Assembly: GCA_900321425.1 (NCBI GenBank)
Contig: ONWA01000009.1
Span: 1-64,000, forward strand
Direction: 5' to 3'
Length of the DNA stretch: 64,000 bases
Source: an uncultured Prevotellaceae bacterium
Lineage (GTDB): Bacteria > Bacteroidota > Bacteroidia > Bacteroidales > Bacteroidaceae
Below the pieces are notes generated by a model. That model searched no databases and was not told the origin of the DNA. It was given only the letters and a program-made list of their open reading frames with translations. How positions within the stretch are numbered: position 1 is the first letter of the stretch; each line of letters begins with the position of its first letter. Shown here piece by piece: positions 26,267 through 36,471 of this stretch. The translations under genes were made by a program, and so were the position numbers.

Positions 26267-27916
26267 TTAATAGGTGGAGATCATCCGCACATCGTCCTCG
26301 AAGCGATCCTTGGCGAGGGCTCTCGCCTTGAGCTTTGAGCGATAGGTATAGATGGTGGAGAGGCTGGAGCGCAGGATATCGGCAATCTTCTGGTTATCGG
26401 TGATATTCAGACGGATGAGGGCCAGCACGCGCAACTCCGTGGTGAGCCGATCAGAGCGGTCGCCCATATCAAACTGCTCGCCTGGCAGCATCAGCTTATT
26501 GATTTCTGTGATGAAGTCAGGATAGATATTCAGGAAGGCGGTATCGAAATTCTGGTAGAACAGTCGGACGCCCTCGTTGGTGAAGGTGGCACTCTTCAGT
26601 TGGGCATAGAGCTCCTCCAACTTACGGTCGCGTGCCAACCTGTTCAGCTGTCGGTTGCGCTCCTCGCCACGCTCTATCAGGTTACTGCTCAGTTCGAGGA
26701 ATCGTCCGATATACTCGTCTTTGATACGGTTGCTCTCCTTCATTTGTGTGTTCATCGACTGGATCTCCTGGTTATGGCGCATGAGCTCTTCGTTCATCTT
26801 ACTGATACGCTCGTTGGCGATACGTCGTTTCTTGATGAGCGAGAGGGTGTAAATGATGGTAACTAATAATAATAAGGTGATGACGGAGAGCACTGTCAAC
26901 AGGATAGAGGTGCGTCGCTGTGCCTGTTCGCGCTGCAGGTCGTAGGCCTGTGTGATGAGGGGCGACAGACGGGCCGTCTGCATACTACGCAGTCGACTGC
27001 CATACAGCTGTGCGTCCTTGCTGGCTGCCAGGAGATAGGCATACGCTCGTTCGAAATCACCACGTTCCATGAGGATACAAGCGAGCTCACGCAGGGAGTT
27101 GTTCTCAAGGATGGCACCACGCACATCACTGATGGCACTGAGCAGATAATAGTACTCTTGCTGCTCAGGCACCTTTTTCTTGGCGTAGAAATAAGCCAGC
27201 GTACTGGTGATGATACTATAGTGACGATCGCCCTGACGATAGCGTCGCAACAGGTCTTCGAGCAGACGGATGCCCTCATCAATCTTTCCCCGCTCTCCCA
27301 ACTGGGTGGCACGGTTGAACACATCATCATAGGAACCACGGGGAGCAAGTTGCAGAATCTGGTCACGATGATGCAGCAGACTGTCCATATAATCCTGATA
27401 GAACGGAGAGTGTTCGGCCATCTCCGAACGATAGAGACTGAGTTCGGCACACTGGTTGTAATAAGCCACCTGGTTGTCGACGGAGAGCTGTCTCAGGGGA
27501 ATCCTCTGGAGCATCTGACTGGCTTTGTCGAACAGTCCCGATACAGCGAGGATATGTGCCATACGGATCATGCTGGCGGCAATAGAGTCGGGATGGTGGA
27601 GCATCTGGGGACCCTCTACGTTCTGACGGATATAGTACAGGGCGGAATCGAAATTGAAAGCCAGGTACTCGTCGTAGAGCTGGTTGTTGACATGAAAACG
27701 CTGCTCTGGGGTGAGATGCAACTGTTTCAACCCCTCCTGATAGGTACGGATATGCTGTTTCTTCTCTTCGATGATGGTCGACTGATGGTCCAGCAGACTA
27801 TCGAGGGTCGTATAGAGACTGTCGACGGTGGGGGTTGGCGTCGTAGCCACAATGGGCACCTGTATTCCCGTCAGAAGCAGGACCGTCAGGAACAGTAGTC
27901 GTATCGTCTGTTTCAT
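26267..27916 (-). CDS. DUF6377 membrane regulator with TPR sensor and LuxR-like HTH
   Basis: 549 aa from the ATG at 27914-27916, 27 nt after the promoter. Signal peptide (1-25), TPR-type helical repeats (about 40-325), one membrane helix (SILLTVLSVITLLLLVTIIYTLSLI), a coiled coil (ERISKMNEELMRHNQEIQSM), then a C-terminal helix-turn-helix (ELRVLALIRLNITDNQKIADIL ... STIYTYRSKLKARAL). This is the DUF6377 architecture of Bacteroidales. It is divergent from the GH97/SGNH operon and may control it. Confidence 0.82.
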   Translation of the reverse strand: MKQTIRLLFLTVLLLTGIQVPIVATTPTPTVDSLYTTLDSLLDHQSTIIEEKKQHIRTYQEGLKQLHLTPEQRFHVNNQLYDEYLAFNFDSALYYIRQNVEGPQMLHHPDSIAASMIRMAHILAVSGLFDKASQMLQRIPLRQLSVDNQVAYYNQCAELSLYRSEMAEHSPFYQDYMDSLLHHRDQILQLAPRGSYDDVFNRATQLGERGKIDEGIRLLEDLLRRYRQGDRHYSIITSTLAYFYAKKKVPEQQEYYYLLSAISDVRGAILENNSLRELACILMERGDFERAYAYLLAASKDAQLYGSRLRSMQTARLSPLITQAYDLQREQAQRRTSILLTVLSVITLLLLVTIIYTLSLIKKRRIANERISKMNEELMRHNQEIQSMNTQMKESNRIKDEYIGRFLELSSNLIERGEERNRQLNRLARDRKLEELYAQLKSATFTNEGVRLFYQNFDTAFLNIYPDFITEINKLMLPGEQFDMGDRSDRLTTELRVLALIRLNITDNQKIADILRSSLSTIYTYRSKLKARALAKDRFEDDVRMISTY

Positions 27917-27942
27917 TGTTTTAAGCGCATAGGTTTCGTCGG

Positions 27943-27974
27943 CAAAGATAAGCATTATTTTTGGAGTTCACAAA
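27943..27974 (-). promoter_or_regulatory. Promoter of the DUF6377 regulator
   Basis: On the minus strand TTTG (27971-27974), 20 nt, TATCTTTG (27943-27950). Confidence 0.7.
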
Positions 27975-28038
27975 AATTCACAAGATTTTTTCATGACATC
28001 ACTAAAATGGTTACAGTGTAGATTTGGGGTTTGTGAAC
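27966..28038. promoter_or_regulatory. Widely spaced inverted repeat between regulator and GH97 operon
   Basis: GTTCACAAA (27966-27974) and TTTGTGAAC (28030-28038) are perfect 9-bp inverted repeats 55 nt apart. The first covers the -33 box of the regulator promoter. They could be paired operator half-sites. Confidence 0.35.
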
Positions 28039-28114
28039 ATTTTGATTTTTTCGCCTCCATAAAAATGTAAAACACTCATAATCAATACTTTAATTTTTGA
28101 ATTACCTTGATATC

Positions 28115-28160
28115 ATCTTGGACAACTTGATAAGCTGACGAAATCGAACTAATTTTACAG
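28115..28160 (+). promoter_or_regulatory. Weak promoter of the GH97 operon
   Basis: CTTG, 20 nt, TAATTTTA near 28150: both boxes are one base off consensus, about 45 nt before the ATG. This fits a regulated promoter. Confidence 0.4.
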
Positions 28161-28196
28161 CCGCTAACAGAAAATAGAGAAAACTGAAAACTATAG

Positions 28197-30152
28197 ATGA
28201 AGATGAAGAAATTCGTATTGAGCATCGCAATCATCCTTTTTGAAGGAATCGTCTGTCAGGTCTTGGCAGACACGAAACCCGTCAAGGTGAGCTCACCCGA
28301 TGGTACCATCACCGTAGGCGTGGGTGTCAGAGACAACCAACCATATTATATAATTAGTCGCAACGGACAGGAAATCGTCACCCCGTCGCATCTCGGCTTC
28401 CAGCTCGACAAGGGAGTGTTGGGTGCCAACATGAAGATGACGGGCAAGCGTTTCGCCCAGAAAGACGAGACGTGGTCTGAGGTGTGGGGCGAGGAGGAAC
28501 TGGTACGCAACCACTACAACGAACTGACGGTATCCTTCGAGGAGAAGAAGGGAGACATCCGACAGATGGAGGTCGTCTTCCGCGTGTTCAACGACGGCGT
28601 GGGTTTCCGTTATGTCATCCCCAGCAAGCACAAAGGTAACAAGTATTGTTTGATGGACGAGTCGACCGAGATCACCTTGGCGCACGATGCCAAGGCTTGG
28701 TCGATTCCCAGCAACCGTACCGCCTACTTCGAGGGCATCTACACCCGTGATTTGCTGAGTCGCAAGGATACCGTCTGCACACCCCTGACCATCGAGTACG
28801 AGGACAACCTCTACCTCGCCATCCACGAGGCAGCGCTCGAGGACTATGCCACCCTCAACCTCACCCCTCGCACGGGTGAGAAGGGCGGCATCCGACTGTT
28901 GGCAGCCCTCACTCCCTGGCGTAGTGGGGTGAAGGTGTATGCAGAAGGAGAGCTGAAGACGCCCTGGCGCACACTGACCATCGCCAGTACACCAGGGGAG
29001 CTGATGACCTCACGACTGATGCTCAACCTCAACGAGCCCTCGAAGATCAAGGACACCTCATGGATAGAGCCGATGGGTCCCACTCACGGAGCAACCACAC
29101 AAAATGTCAAGAGATATATTGATTTCGCAGCACGTCACGGTTTCAGTGGCGTGCTGGCAGAGGGGTGGAACCCTGGCTGGGGACGAGGTGAGCGCATCAC
29201 CTACCTGAAGGCCTATCCCGACTTCGACATCGAAGAGGTGTGCCGCTATGCCCTGTCGAAGGATGTGCGGTTCATCGGACATACGGAGACATGGGGCAAC
29301 GCCCAACTGTTGGAGAAGGAGATGGACGAGGCCTTCGCCTGGTATCACCAGCTGGGCATCCGTGTGGTGAAGACAGGCTACGTAGGACAGTATCTCGACG
29401 GTAAGGAACTGGCGAAGTCGCAGTATGGCATCCGCCACTATCGTAAGGTCATCGAGACAGCTGCGAAGCACCAGATCATGATCGACAACCACGAGCCGGC
29501 GATGCCTACAGGCATCCAGCGCACATGGCCTAACCTGATGACACAGGAGGGTGTGCGAGGACAGGAGTATAACGCCTGGGACGTGAGAGGCGGCAACCCA
29601 CCGGCTCACACCACCACCCTACCGTTCACACGCTGTCTGGCGGGTCCTACCGACTTCACACCTGCCATCTTCAACTTCTCCGAGGTGGTGAAGGGTACAC
29701 ACCCACACTCCACACTCGCCAAACAACTGGGTGAGTTTGTGGTCATCTACAGTCCTCTGCAGATGGCTGCCGATGCCATCGAGAACTACGAGGGACAGCC
29801 TGCGCTGACCTTCATCGAGAGCTGTCCGACAACCTGGAGCCGTACCCTCGTGCCCCACGGTGAGATCGGTAAGTATGTGACGGTGGCACGCAAGGAGCGT
29901 GGCGGCGACAACTGGTTCGTGGGAAGCATCACCAACGAGGAGGCACGTGAGCTCACACTGGCACTCGACTTCCTCGACAAGGACGCACGCTATCGTGCCG
30001 TCATCTACGAGGACGGCCCTGATGCCGACTACGAGACCAACCCCTACCCGATGACCATCCGACAGGTGGAGGTAGACTGCAACAGTAGCCTGCGTCTCCG
30101 TCTGGCACGCAGTGGTGGGGCTGCCATCCGAATAGAGAAACTAACACATTGA
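28197..30152 (+). CDS. Glycoside hydrolase family 97 (SusB-like alpha-glucosidase type)
   Basis: 651 aa with a signal peptide (1-25). The N-terminal beta-sandwich (about 30-290) is followed by the barrel: TSWIEPMGPTHGATTQNV, FSGVLAEGWNPGW, IDNHEPAMPTGIQRTWPNL and GVRGQEYNAW (Glu candidates for catalysis), then a C-terminal beta domain. At the site where retaining GH97 alpha-galactosidases have the nucleophile Asp this protein reads VVKTGYVGQYL; from memory SusB has Gly there, which would make this an inverting alpha-glucosidase. Followed after 33 nt by the SGNH gene. Confidence 0.9.
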   Translation: MKMKKFVLSIAIILFEGIVCQVLADTKPVKVSSPDGTITVGVGVRDNQPYYIISRNGQEIVTPSHLGFQLDKGVLGANMKMTGKRFAQKDETWSEVWGEEELVRNHYNELTVSFEEKKGDIRQMEVVFRVFNDGVGFRYVIPSKHKGNKYCLMDESTEITLAHDAKAWSIPSNRTAYFEGIYTRDLLSRKDTVCTPLTIEYEDNLYLAIHEAALEDYATLNLTPRTGEKGGIRLLAALTPWRSGVKVYAEGELKTPWRTLTIASTPGELMTSRLMLNLNEPSKIKDTSWIEPMGPTHGATTQNVKRYIDFAARHGFSGVLAEGWNPGWGRGERITYLKAYPDFDIEEVCRYALSKDVRFIGHTETWGNAQLLEKEMDEAFAWYHQLGIRVVKTGYVGQYLDGKELAKSQYGIRHYRKVIETAAKHQIMIDNHEPAMPTGIQRTWPNLMTQEGVRGQEYNAWDVRGGNPPAHTTTLPFTRCLAGPTDFTPAIFNFSEVVKGTHPHSTLAKQLGEFVVIYSPLQMAADAIENYEGQPALTFIESCPTTWSRTLVPHGEIGKYVTVARKERGGDNWFVGSITNEEARELTLALDFLDKDARYRAVIYEDGPDADYETNPYPMTIRQVEVDCNSSLRLRLARSGGAAIRIEKLTH

Positions 30153-30185
30153 TATATATAGTAACCATTAACTAAAAAAGACATC

Positions 30186-33100
30186 ATGAAAAAAGTTTTA
30201 TTTCTGATTCTGATGGCTGTAGGCCTCATCCAGATGGCCAAAGCCGATGAGAAGGGATTCGTGTTGACGCCAACCAACAACACGGTCACGGAGAACTTCG
30301 ATGGGATGTGGGACGCAACCCAACAAACCGCTACATTAACGATGCCATCAGGTTGGCGCATCGATCGCCAACTGAGCGCCCCACGCATGGTGGGAGCCTA
30401 CAGCAGTGGCGCTACCTCCGTCATGTACGAAGGTGGTGTCAGTCTGGCTTCCAACGCAAAGAACGGCACTTGGAACTTCGGTTCCAGTGCCACCCCATCC
30501 GACCGTTCTGTCGGTGGTCTCTCCACGACTGTCGATGGTGGTACGCGTTGCGTGAGTGTGATGACACAGCTCACCAACGGAGGTACGGAGCCCATCAACC
30601 AGCTCACCATCAGCTACGATATCGAAAAGTATCGTAAGGGTGACAACCCTGAGGGCTTCACCGTACAGATGTACTACTCTAACGATGGTACGACATGGGT
30701 GAAGGCGGGCGACGACTTCAAGACCGACTTCGCCAAGGACGATGCCACCGCTGGTGCAGCTGTCGTGCCAATCTCTACGACATCCGTCAGTGCCAAACAG
30801 CTGACGCTGACAACGTCAACCGCAGTGGCTGTGGGCAGTTCCATCTATCTGGCTTGGAACATCACCGTGAGCGGCGGCACATCACCCAACAAGGCGATGG
30901 GTCTGGCACTCGACAACATCAGCATCGCAGCAGCCTTTGGTGCCCCACAGGCTGATCCTGAGCCCATCCACCCACCATTCGTCGCATCAGGCATCTACCT
31001 GCGTGGCGAAGTCAACGGCTGGGGAGCTACCACCGAATGGGAGTTCTCGAAGGAGAGCGACGACACCTACGTACTCTACGACAAGCAGATGTCGGGTGCC
31101 TTCAAGGTGGCCGATGCCAGCTGGAGCAGTACCTGCAACTACGGTTCCAACGGCTCAGCCATCATGAACGATACCCCCTATGCGCTGGTGCTGGGAACAA
31201 ACGACAACATCAGCTGTGGCGAGAACTTCGACTGCCAGCGCATCGTGCTGACCATCAACGACACGGGGGCTACGCTGCTGCTGGAGAGCAAACAGGTAGA
31301 CCCAGGCGAGCCTTCCGTCCTCACGAAGGTAGTGCTGATGCCTGCCAATACCACCCTCGTACCTAAGGTACCTGAGAAGGTGAAGATTCTCTCGCTGAAC
31401 AACAGTCTGATTCACTATAGCGACCAGCCGGCGATGTTCAACACCATCGCTGCCGCCATGGGCAAGGATGCCACATGGACGAAGCACACCCTACTGGGTA
31501 AGTCGCTGAAAACCCACTGGGACGAGGGTGACGGACTGGCCGAGGACGGTAATCCGAGTGCGAAGATGCTCGTACGCACAGAGGCATGGTCGCACATCAT
31601 CCTCCAGGAGCAGAGCAGTCTGCCTCGCACCAATATCGAGCAGTTCCGCAGCAATATCAAACAGTGGGTGGATTATATCCGCGAATACTGTCCGAACCCC
31701 AACGCCGTCATTATCATGCCAATGAACTGGGCGTACAGCGGCGACTGGGCGAACTTCACCGCCTTCAACAAGAAATTCTATGATAACTACCTGAACGTAG
31801 CGCGTGAGATGGGTGTCACCATCTGTCCTGTGGGCGTAGCCTACCAGCAGGTGTTCAACGACAAGGGCAGCGAGGGTATCGCTCCTTGGTTCCTCGACGA
31901 TCGTCATCCTACTGATATGTCGGCCTATATGGCGGCTTGTATGGAGTATGGACTCATCTTCGGTGAGGATCCTACCACCATCACCACCCATCCTACTACC
32001 ATCACCGACAGTCAGGCTGCAGAGATGCGTGCCTACGCAGCGGGTGCCCTGAACAGCTTCACGAACATCGTGGATCACACAGCAGGCAAGGTACGTTATC
32101 AGGCAGTGGCCTTCGACCAGTATGACAAGGAGATGGAAGGACCGACTGATTTCGCCTATAGCGTCACGGGCGGTGGCACACTCGACGCCAGTCATGTGTT
32201 TACTAGCAACGGCACAGAGGACGAGTATCAAGTGAAGGCCGACAACGCACAGTATAATACTGTTGCCAACCTCAAGGTGGCTCATGCCTTGACGGAGGTC
32301 ATCACCTTCCCCGCCATCGAACTGAATGGCGACAAGCTGTCGGCGGAGGAGAACTTCAACGCGATGGGCACAGCGGCTGATGCCACACTGCCTGTTGCTT
32401 GGCGCATCGACCGTCAGACATCGGCACCTCGTACGTTGGGCCGCTATGATGCTGCACAGGACAAGACGATGTATGCCGGTGGTGTCAGTCTGCCATCAAA
32501 CGCAAAGAACGGCATCTGGAACTTCGGCGACAACAGCGAAGCCGACCGTGCCTTGGGAGGTATCAGCACAGGAGTAGCCGACGGTACCCGTTGCGTAAAC
32601 GTCTATACCCACCTGATGAATACAGGAAAGAAGGACTTGGTGAATCTCGCCATCAGCTACGACGTGGAGAAATACCGCAAGGGTAACAACGCTGCCGGCT
32701 TCACCGTACAGATGTACTACTCTGTCGACGGTCGCAACTGGACATCGGCGGGCGACGACTTCAAGACAACCTTCGAGCCCGATGCCGCTACGGAGGGCTA
32801 TGCCACCGTACCTGGTGACACGAAGGCCGTGAGTGCCGTCCTCGACACGAAGATGGAGCCAGGCGTCGACTTCTACCTGGCATGGAATATCACCGTCACC
32901 TCAGGCACCAATGCCGCTGGTGCCATGGCGCTGGCCATCGATAACTTCAAGATTTCTGCTGAACTGGAACCCGTACCCACTGCCAAGCACTATATCTACG
33001 TCATCGACGAGACAGGCTACCCCACCCTGGGACTCTATGCCTATGCCGACGGTCTGCTTAAACTCTTCGGAGAATGGCCTGGTGAGAGAAGTGTCGACGA

Positions 33101-33419
33101 GAAGGTTATCGGCGGCGAGACTTATAAGGTATTCCTCCTGGATGCGGAGAGTGGCACACACAACCTCATCTTCAACAACTGGAACAACGGTCTGCAGCTG
33201 CCCGACTATACCATCACCGCCAATCGCGACTACTACTTCCGTGTTACCAGCACTACCGTCACTGAGGTGACTCCTACCGCCATCCACTCAATCACCCAGC
33301 AGGATAAGGTAAGCAGTCCCTTCGTCTACGACCTCCAAGGCCGTAAGGTAGGCACCACCAACACCTCCCTGCCCAAGGGCATCTATATCAAGAACGGCAA
33401 GAAGTATCTGGTACGCTGA
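30186..33419 (+). CDS. Secreted SGNH hydrolase (DUF4886-like) with duplicated flanking domain
   Basis: 1077 aa. Signal peptide (1-20); repeat domain A (about 30-255); a beta module (about 262-375); an SGNH/DUF4886-like hydrolase (about 395-620) with LSLNNSLIHY near Ser407, VIIMPMNWAYSG and DDRHPTDMSAYMA near His577; repeat domain B (about 715-930); a CBM26-like starch-binding module (LGLYAYADGLLKLFGEWPG, about 935-1020); and a sorting tail (VYDLQGRKVG ... GIYIKNGKKYLVR). Domains A and B share WRIDRQ-SAPR, GGVSL-SNAKNG-WNFG and EKYRKG-N--GFTVQMYYS. Likely an extracellular esterase working on the GH97 substrate. Confidence 0.8.
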   Translation: MKKVLFLILMAVGLIQMAKADEKGFVLTPTNNTVTENFDGMWDATQQTATLTMPSGWRIDRQLSAPRMVGAYSSGATSVMYEGGVSLASNAKNGTWNFGSSATPSDRSVGGLSTTVDGGTRCVSVMTQLTNGGTEPINQLTISYDIEKYRKGDNPEGFTVQMYYSNDGTTWVKAGDDFKTDFAKDDATAGAAVVPISTTSVSAKQLTLTTSTAVAVGSSIYLAWNITVSGGTSPNKAMGLALDNISIAAAFGAPQADPEPIHPPFVASGIYLRGEVNGWGATTEWEFSKESDDTYVLYDKQMSGAFKVADASWSSTCNYGSNGSAIMNDTPYALVLGTNDNISCGENFDCQRIVLTINDTGATLLLESKQVDPGEPSVLTKVVLMPANTTLVPKVPEKVKILSLNNSLIHYSDQPAMFNTIAAAMGKDATWTKHTLLGKSLKTHWDEGDGLAEDGNPSAKMLVRTEAWSHIILQEQSSLPRTNIEQFRSNIKQWVDYIREYCPNPNAVIIMPMNWAYSGDWANFTAFNKKFYDNYLNVAREMGVTICPVGVAYQQVFNDKGSEGIAPWFLDDRHPTDMSAYMAACMEYGLIFGEDPTTITTHPTTITDSQAAEMRAYAAGALNSFTNIVDHTAGKVRYQAVAFDQYDKEMEGPTDFAYSVTGGGTLDASHVFTSNGTEDEYQVKADNAQYNTVANLKVAHALTEVITFPAIELNGDKLSAEENFNAMGTAADATLPVAWRIDRQTSAPRTLGRYDAAQDKTMYAGGVSLPSNAKNGIWNFGDNSEADRALGGISTGVADGTRCVNVYTHLMNTGKKDLVNLAISYDVEKYRKGNNAAGFTVQMYYSVDGRNWTSAGDDFKTTFEPDAATEGYATVPGDTKAVSAVLDTKMEPGVDFYLAWNITVTSGTNAAGAMALAIDNFKISAELEPVPTAKHYIYVIDETGYPTLGLYAYADGLLKLFGEWPGERSVDEKVIGGETYKVFLLDAESGTHNLIFNNWNNGLQLPDYTITANRDYYFRVTSTTVTEVTPTAIHSITQQDKVSSPFVYDLQGRKVGTTNTSLPKGIYIKNGKKYLVR

Positions 33420-33472
33420 TAGCAGGTTGCTTCATCAAGAGAACCTGATCACAGGTTGACAACCACACAACA

Positions 33473-33500
33473 AAGGGGCGCCCATCAGGACGCCCCTTCG
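33473..33500. terminator. Terminator between SGNH gene and DUF349 gene
   Basis: AAGGGGCG (33473-33480) pairs with CGCCCCTT (33491-33498). The two genes converge here. Confidence 0.7.
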
Positions 33501-33522
33501 CTATATCAATCCTTTTTGATTG

Positions 33523-35421
33523 TTATTCTTTGTTCTTCGCATCGATGGCCTTGATCTTCTCGCGCACAAGGTTCAGATCATCTTTGAGCTTCTGCACCTT
33601 GCGGTTCATCTCGTCAATCAGGCTGTTGCCTTTCTTGGAAGAGGCGTTCAAGAAACCGAGGTTGTTCTCGTAGGTCTGCACCTCCTGCTTGATGGCATCA
33701 TACTGACGAAGCAGACGGGCACGCTCGTTGTCGATGGCATTCTCGCCACGCTCAGCCAAATTCTTGAGGTTGTCCTTGAACTTGTTGAGACGGCGCTTTG
33801 CTACCCCGATATTCAGTTCCTTATAGATACGGTCGAGCACCTCGTGATACTCCTTGTACACCTTGTCCTTCTCCTTGAAGGGCACATGACCGATGGCCTG
33901 GTACTCGTCGACCAGCAGGTGCAGTTTCTCCTGAAGGTCGTCGCCGGTATCCTGCAGGAGCGCCTTGAGCTGTTCGATGACGGCACGTTTCTTCTCGAGG
34001 TTCTCATGCTCCTCGCCACGCTGTCCGGCAGTAGCCTCGTTGCGTGCCTCGAAGAAATGGTTGCAGGCACCCATAAACTCCTCCCACAGCTGGTCGCCCA
34101 GTTTCTTGGGCACCACACCGATGGTCTTCCACTCCTTCTGCAGGGCAATGAGCTTATCGCCAGTGGAGCGCCACTCGGTAGAGTCCTTGAGGGCGTTGGC
34201 CTTCTCGATAAGCGCACGTTTCTTGTCGGCATTCTCCTTGAAGGTATCCTTGAGGTTCTTGAAATACTCTGCCTTACGGGCGAAGAAACTGTCGCAGGCG
34301 GCACGGAAGCGCTCAAAGATCTTCACGTTCATCTTCTGTGGAGCGAAACCGATGGTCTTCCACTCCGACTGGATATCGATGATCTCCTTGGTATGTTTCT
34401 CCCAGTCGGCACCACCCTTGTTCTCCTCGGCAGCGATAGCCTCTACCTTCTCGCAGAGCGCCGTCTTACGGGTGAGGTTCTCCTCCTCCTTGGCACGGAT
34501 ATCGTCGAAATGCTGCTGATGGCGCTTGTTGATGACAGACGAGGCCGTCTTGAAACGGTTCCATATCTCCTCACGCAGTTCCTTGGCCACAGGACCGATC
34601 TCACGGAACTCCTGATGGAGCTTCTGTAACTGGTGGAAGGCGCTGATAATATCCGTCTCATCGGCCAGCTTCTCGGCAGCCTCGCAGAGACGGGTCTTCA
34701 ACTCTAGGTTCTTCTTGAAATCGTACTCACGTGCCTCGCTGTTGAGCTTCAGCAGGTCGTAGAACTGCTCGACATACAACTGGTAGTTACGCCACAGCTC
34801 GTTGGCCTTCTCTGCTGGCACGTTCTTGATCTCTTTCCATTCCTCCTGGAGAGTCTTGAATTCCTTGAAGGATTTATTGGCCTCCTCGGGTGAGGTGACC
34901 ATCGCCTTGATCTTCTCAATGATATCTAGCTTCTTTTTGAGGTTGGCCTCCTTCTCTGCCTCCATCTCCTTGAACACCTGGGCACGACGCTCCTTGATGA
35001 GTCCCATCTCCGCCTTAAAAGCGCTCTCCTGCTCATCAGGCAGAATCTGGTAGGCCTCAGGATCGCCACCATTGTCGATGTAGAGCTTGAGGGCAGCCTC
35101 GCGCTCAGCGATATGGAGCTTGTAGAAGGTAGTCTTCAGGTAGTCGACCTCGTCCTTCTGCGGCATCTCCTCACCGTGGGCCAGTTCCTTCACACGCTCG
35201 AGCACCTCCTGCTTGGAGGTATACACCTTACGCTCAGGAGTCGCTGCCTCGGTTGTCGGCACCTCTGGAGCCTCAGCCGTCGCTGCTGTCTCCTCCTCCG
35301 TTTGTTCGTTTACTACTTCAGGAGCTTCAGCATCCTGTTTCACCTCTTCAGCTGGAGTATCCACCACGGGAGTGTTCTCGTTCTTCTCCAACTCTAAAGC
35401 CTTGTCTTGAGAGTCCATCAT
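33523..35421 (-). CDS. DUF349 repeat protein
   Basis: 632 aa, soluble, highly charged and almost wholly helical. An acidic low-complexity N-terminus (1-70, rich in Glu, Ala, Thr) is followed by at least four DUF349-type repeats with the pattern L-x-x-EWK-x-IG-x-V/AP and LWEEFMGACNHFFEARN. Function unknown; the related domain in E. coli YhgF-like contexts gives no clear hint. A TAAGTTTG box lies at 35484-35491 on the minus strand. Confidence 0.85.
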   Translation of the reverse strand: MMDSQDKALELEKNENTPVVDTPAEEVKQDAEAPEVVNEQTEEETAATAEAPEVPTTEAATPERKVYTSKQEVLERVKELAHGEEMPQKDEVDYLKTTFYKLHIAEREAALKLYIDNGGDPEAYQILPDEQESAFKAEMGLIKERRAQVFKEMEAEKEANLKKKLDIIEKIKAMVTSPEEANKSFKEFKTLQEEWKEIKNVPAEKANELWRNYQLYVEQFYDLLKLNSEAREYDFKKNLELKTRLCEAAEKLADETDIISAFHQLQKLHQEFREIGPVAKELREEIWNRFKTASSVINKRHQQHFDDIRAKEEENLTRKTALCEKVEAIAAEENKGGADWEKHTKEIIDIQSEWKTIGFAPQKMNVKIFERFRAACDSFFARKAEYFKNLKDTFKENADKKRALIEKANALKDSTEWRSTGDKLIALQKEWKTIGVVPKKLGDQLWEEFMGACNHFFEARNEATAGQRGEEHENLEKKRAVIEQLKALLQDTGDDLQEKLHLLVDEYQAIGHVPFKEKDKVYKEYHEVLDRIYKELNIGVAKRRLNKFKDNLKNLAERGENAIDNERARLLRQYDAIKQEVQTYENNLGFLNASSKKGNSLIDEMNRKVQKLKDDLNLVREKIKAIDAKNKE

Positions 35422-35544
35422 TTAACTTGATTAGTTATTGATTTTAGTACTACGATGCTAGGCACCGTCAATAGATTAGGCGACAAACTTAGTAAAAAAT
35501 ACTGAATCTACCTAATTTTTTGGTTATTTTTTTTTATTTGATGC

Positions 35545-36471
35545 TTAAACGAGCCGTTTGTGACGGAAAATCCACCAGCAAAGGAAGGATACACCCACCG
35601 ACAAGATGATGGCAAAGATGAAGCCCCACGAGCTGTTCTCCATGCCGTTGATGAGGTTCATGCCGAAGAGTGAGGCGATGAGTGTGGGGAACATCATGAT
35701 GATGGTGACGGACGTCAGCGTACGCATCACCGTATTCATGTTGTTGTTGATAATACTCTGATAGGTATCCATCGTCGACTCCAAGATGTTGGAGTAGATA
35801 TTCGCCGTCTCGCGTGCCTGCGACATCTCGATGTTTACATCCTCGATGAGGTCGGCATCCAACTCGTCGATCTGCAACTTGAACTTCAGTTTCGAGAGCA
35901 GCGTCTCATTACCACGAATGGAAGTGACGAAATAGGTCAGCGAGTCCTGCAGGCGCGACAGACCGATGAGCGACTCGTTGTTCACCTCACGATCGAGGTT
36001 GCGCTTGGCTTTCTCAATCAGCATATTGATCTGCTTGAGGCGTTTCAGATACCATACGGCAGAGCTGAGGAACAGACGGAAGATCATATCGACATAGTCG
36101 GTGAATCCCTCGTTACGACGCTGCTGGAAGGAGACAAAGTCGATCATCATATTCGTCTCGTAATAGCACACCGTGATGGTGACATCGCGCTTATGGATGA
36201 TACCCAAAGGCACAGTGGTATAGGGGGTACGGCTGCGCACCTCCTTGACGTAGGGAATACGGAGGATGATGAGCATCCATCCGTCGTCGTACTCATAACG
36301 CGCACGCTCGTCGGTATCGCTGATGTCCGACAGGAAATAGTCGGGGATATTGAACTGCTCTTCCAGCATCTGCTGGTCTTCTTCGGTTGGACACGTCATC
36401 TGTATCCAACAATTGGGCTGCCACTCCTGAATGGGGTTCAGACCGCCTTGGGTATTCCAGTATGTCTTCAT
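35545..36471 (-). CDS. corA: CorA-family divalent metal transporter
   Basis: 308 aa. A large cytoplasmic N-terminal domain, a long helix, then two membrane helices at the end (LTSVTIIMMFPTLIASLF and WGFIFAIILSVGVSFLCWWIF) with the signature GMN (FGMNLINGMEN) between them. CorA forms pentameric Mg2+ channels. Unusual feature: a leader of about 150 nt with a mini-ORF and alternative hairpins. Confidence 0.92.
   Translation of the reverse strand: MKTYWNTQGGLNPIQEWQPNCWIQMTCPTEEDQQMLEEQFNIPDYFLSDISDTDERARYEYDDGWMLIILRIPYVKEVRSRTPYTTVPLGIIHKRDVTITVCYYETNMMIDFVSFQQRRNEGFTDYVDMIFRLFLSSAVWYLKRLKQINMLIEKAKRNLDREVNNESLIGLSRLQDSLTYFVTSIRGNETLLSKLKFKLQIDELDADLIEDVNIEMSQARETANIYSNILESTMDTYQSIINNNMNTVMRTLTSVTIIMMFPTLIASLFGMNLINGMENSSWGFIFAIILSVGVSFLCWWIFRHKRLV

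Noticed and set aside
33520..34629. Plus-strand ORF of 369 codons rich in Leu
   Set aside because: It is the mirror of the charged helical repeats of the DUF349 protein; low-complexity composition only.
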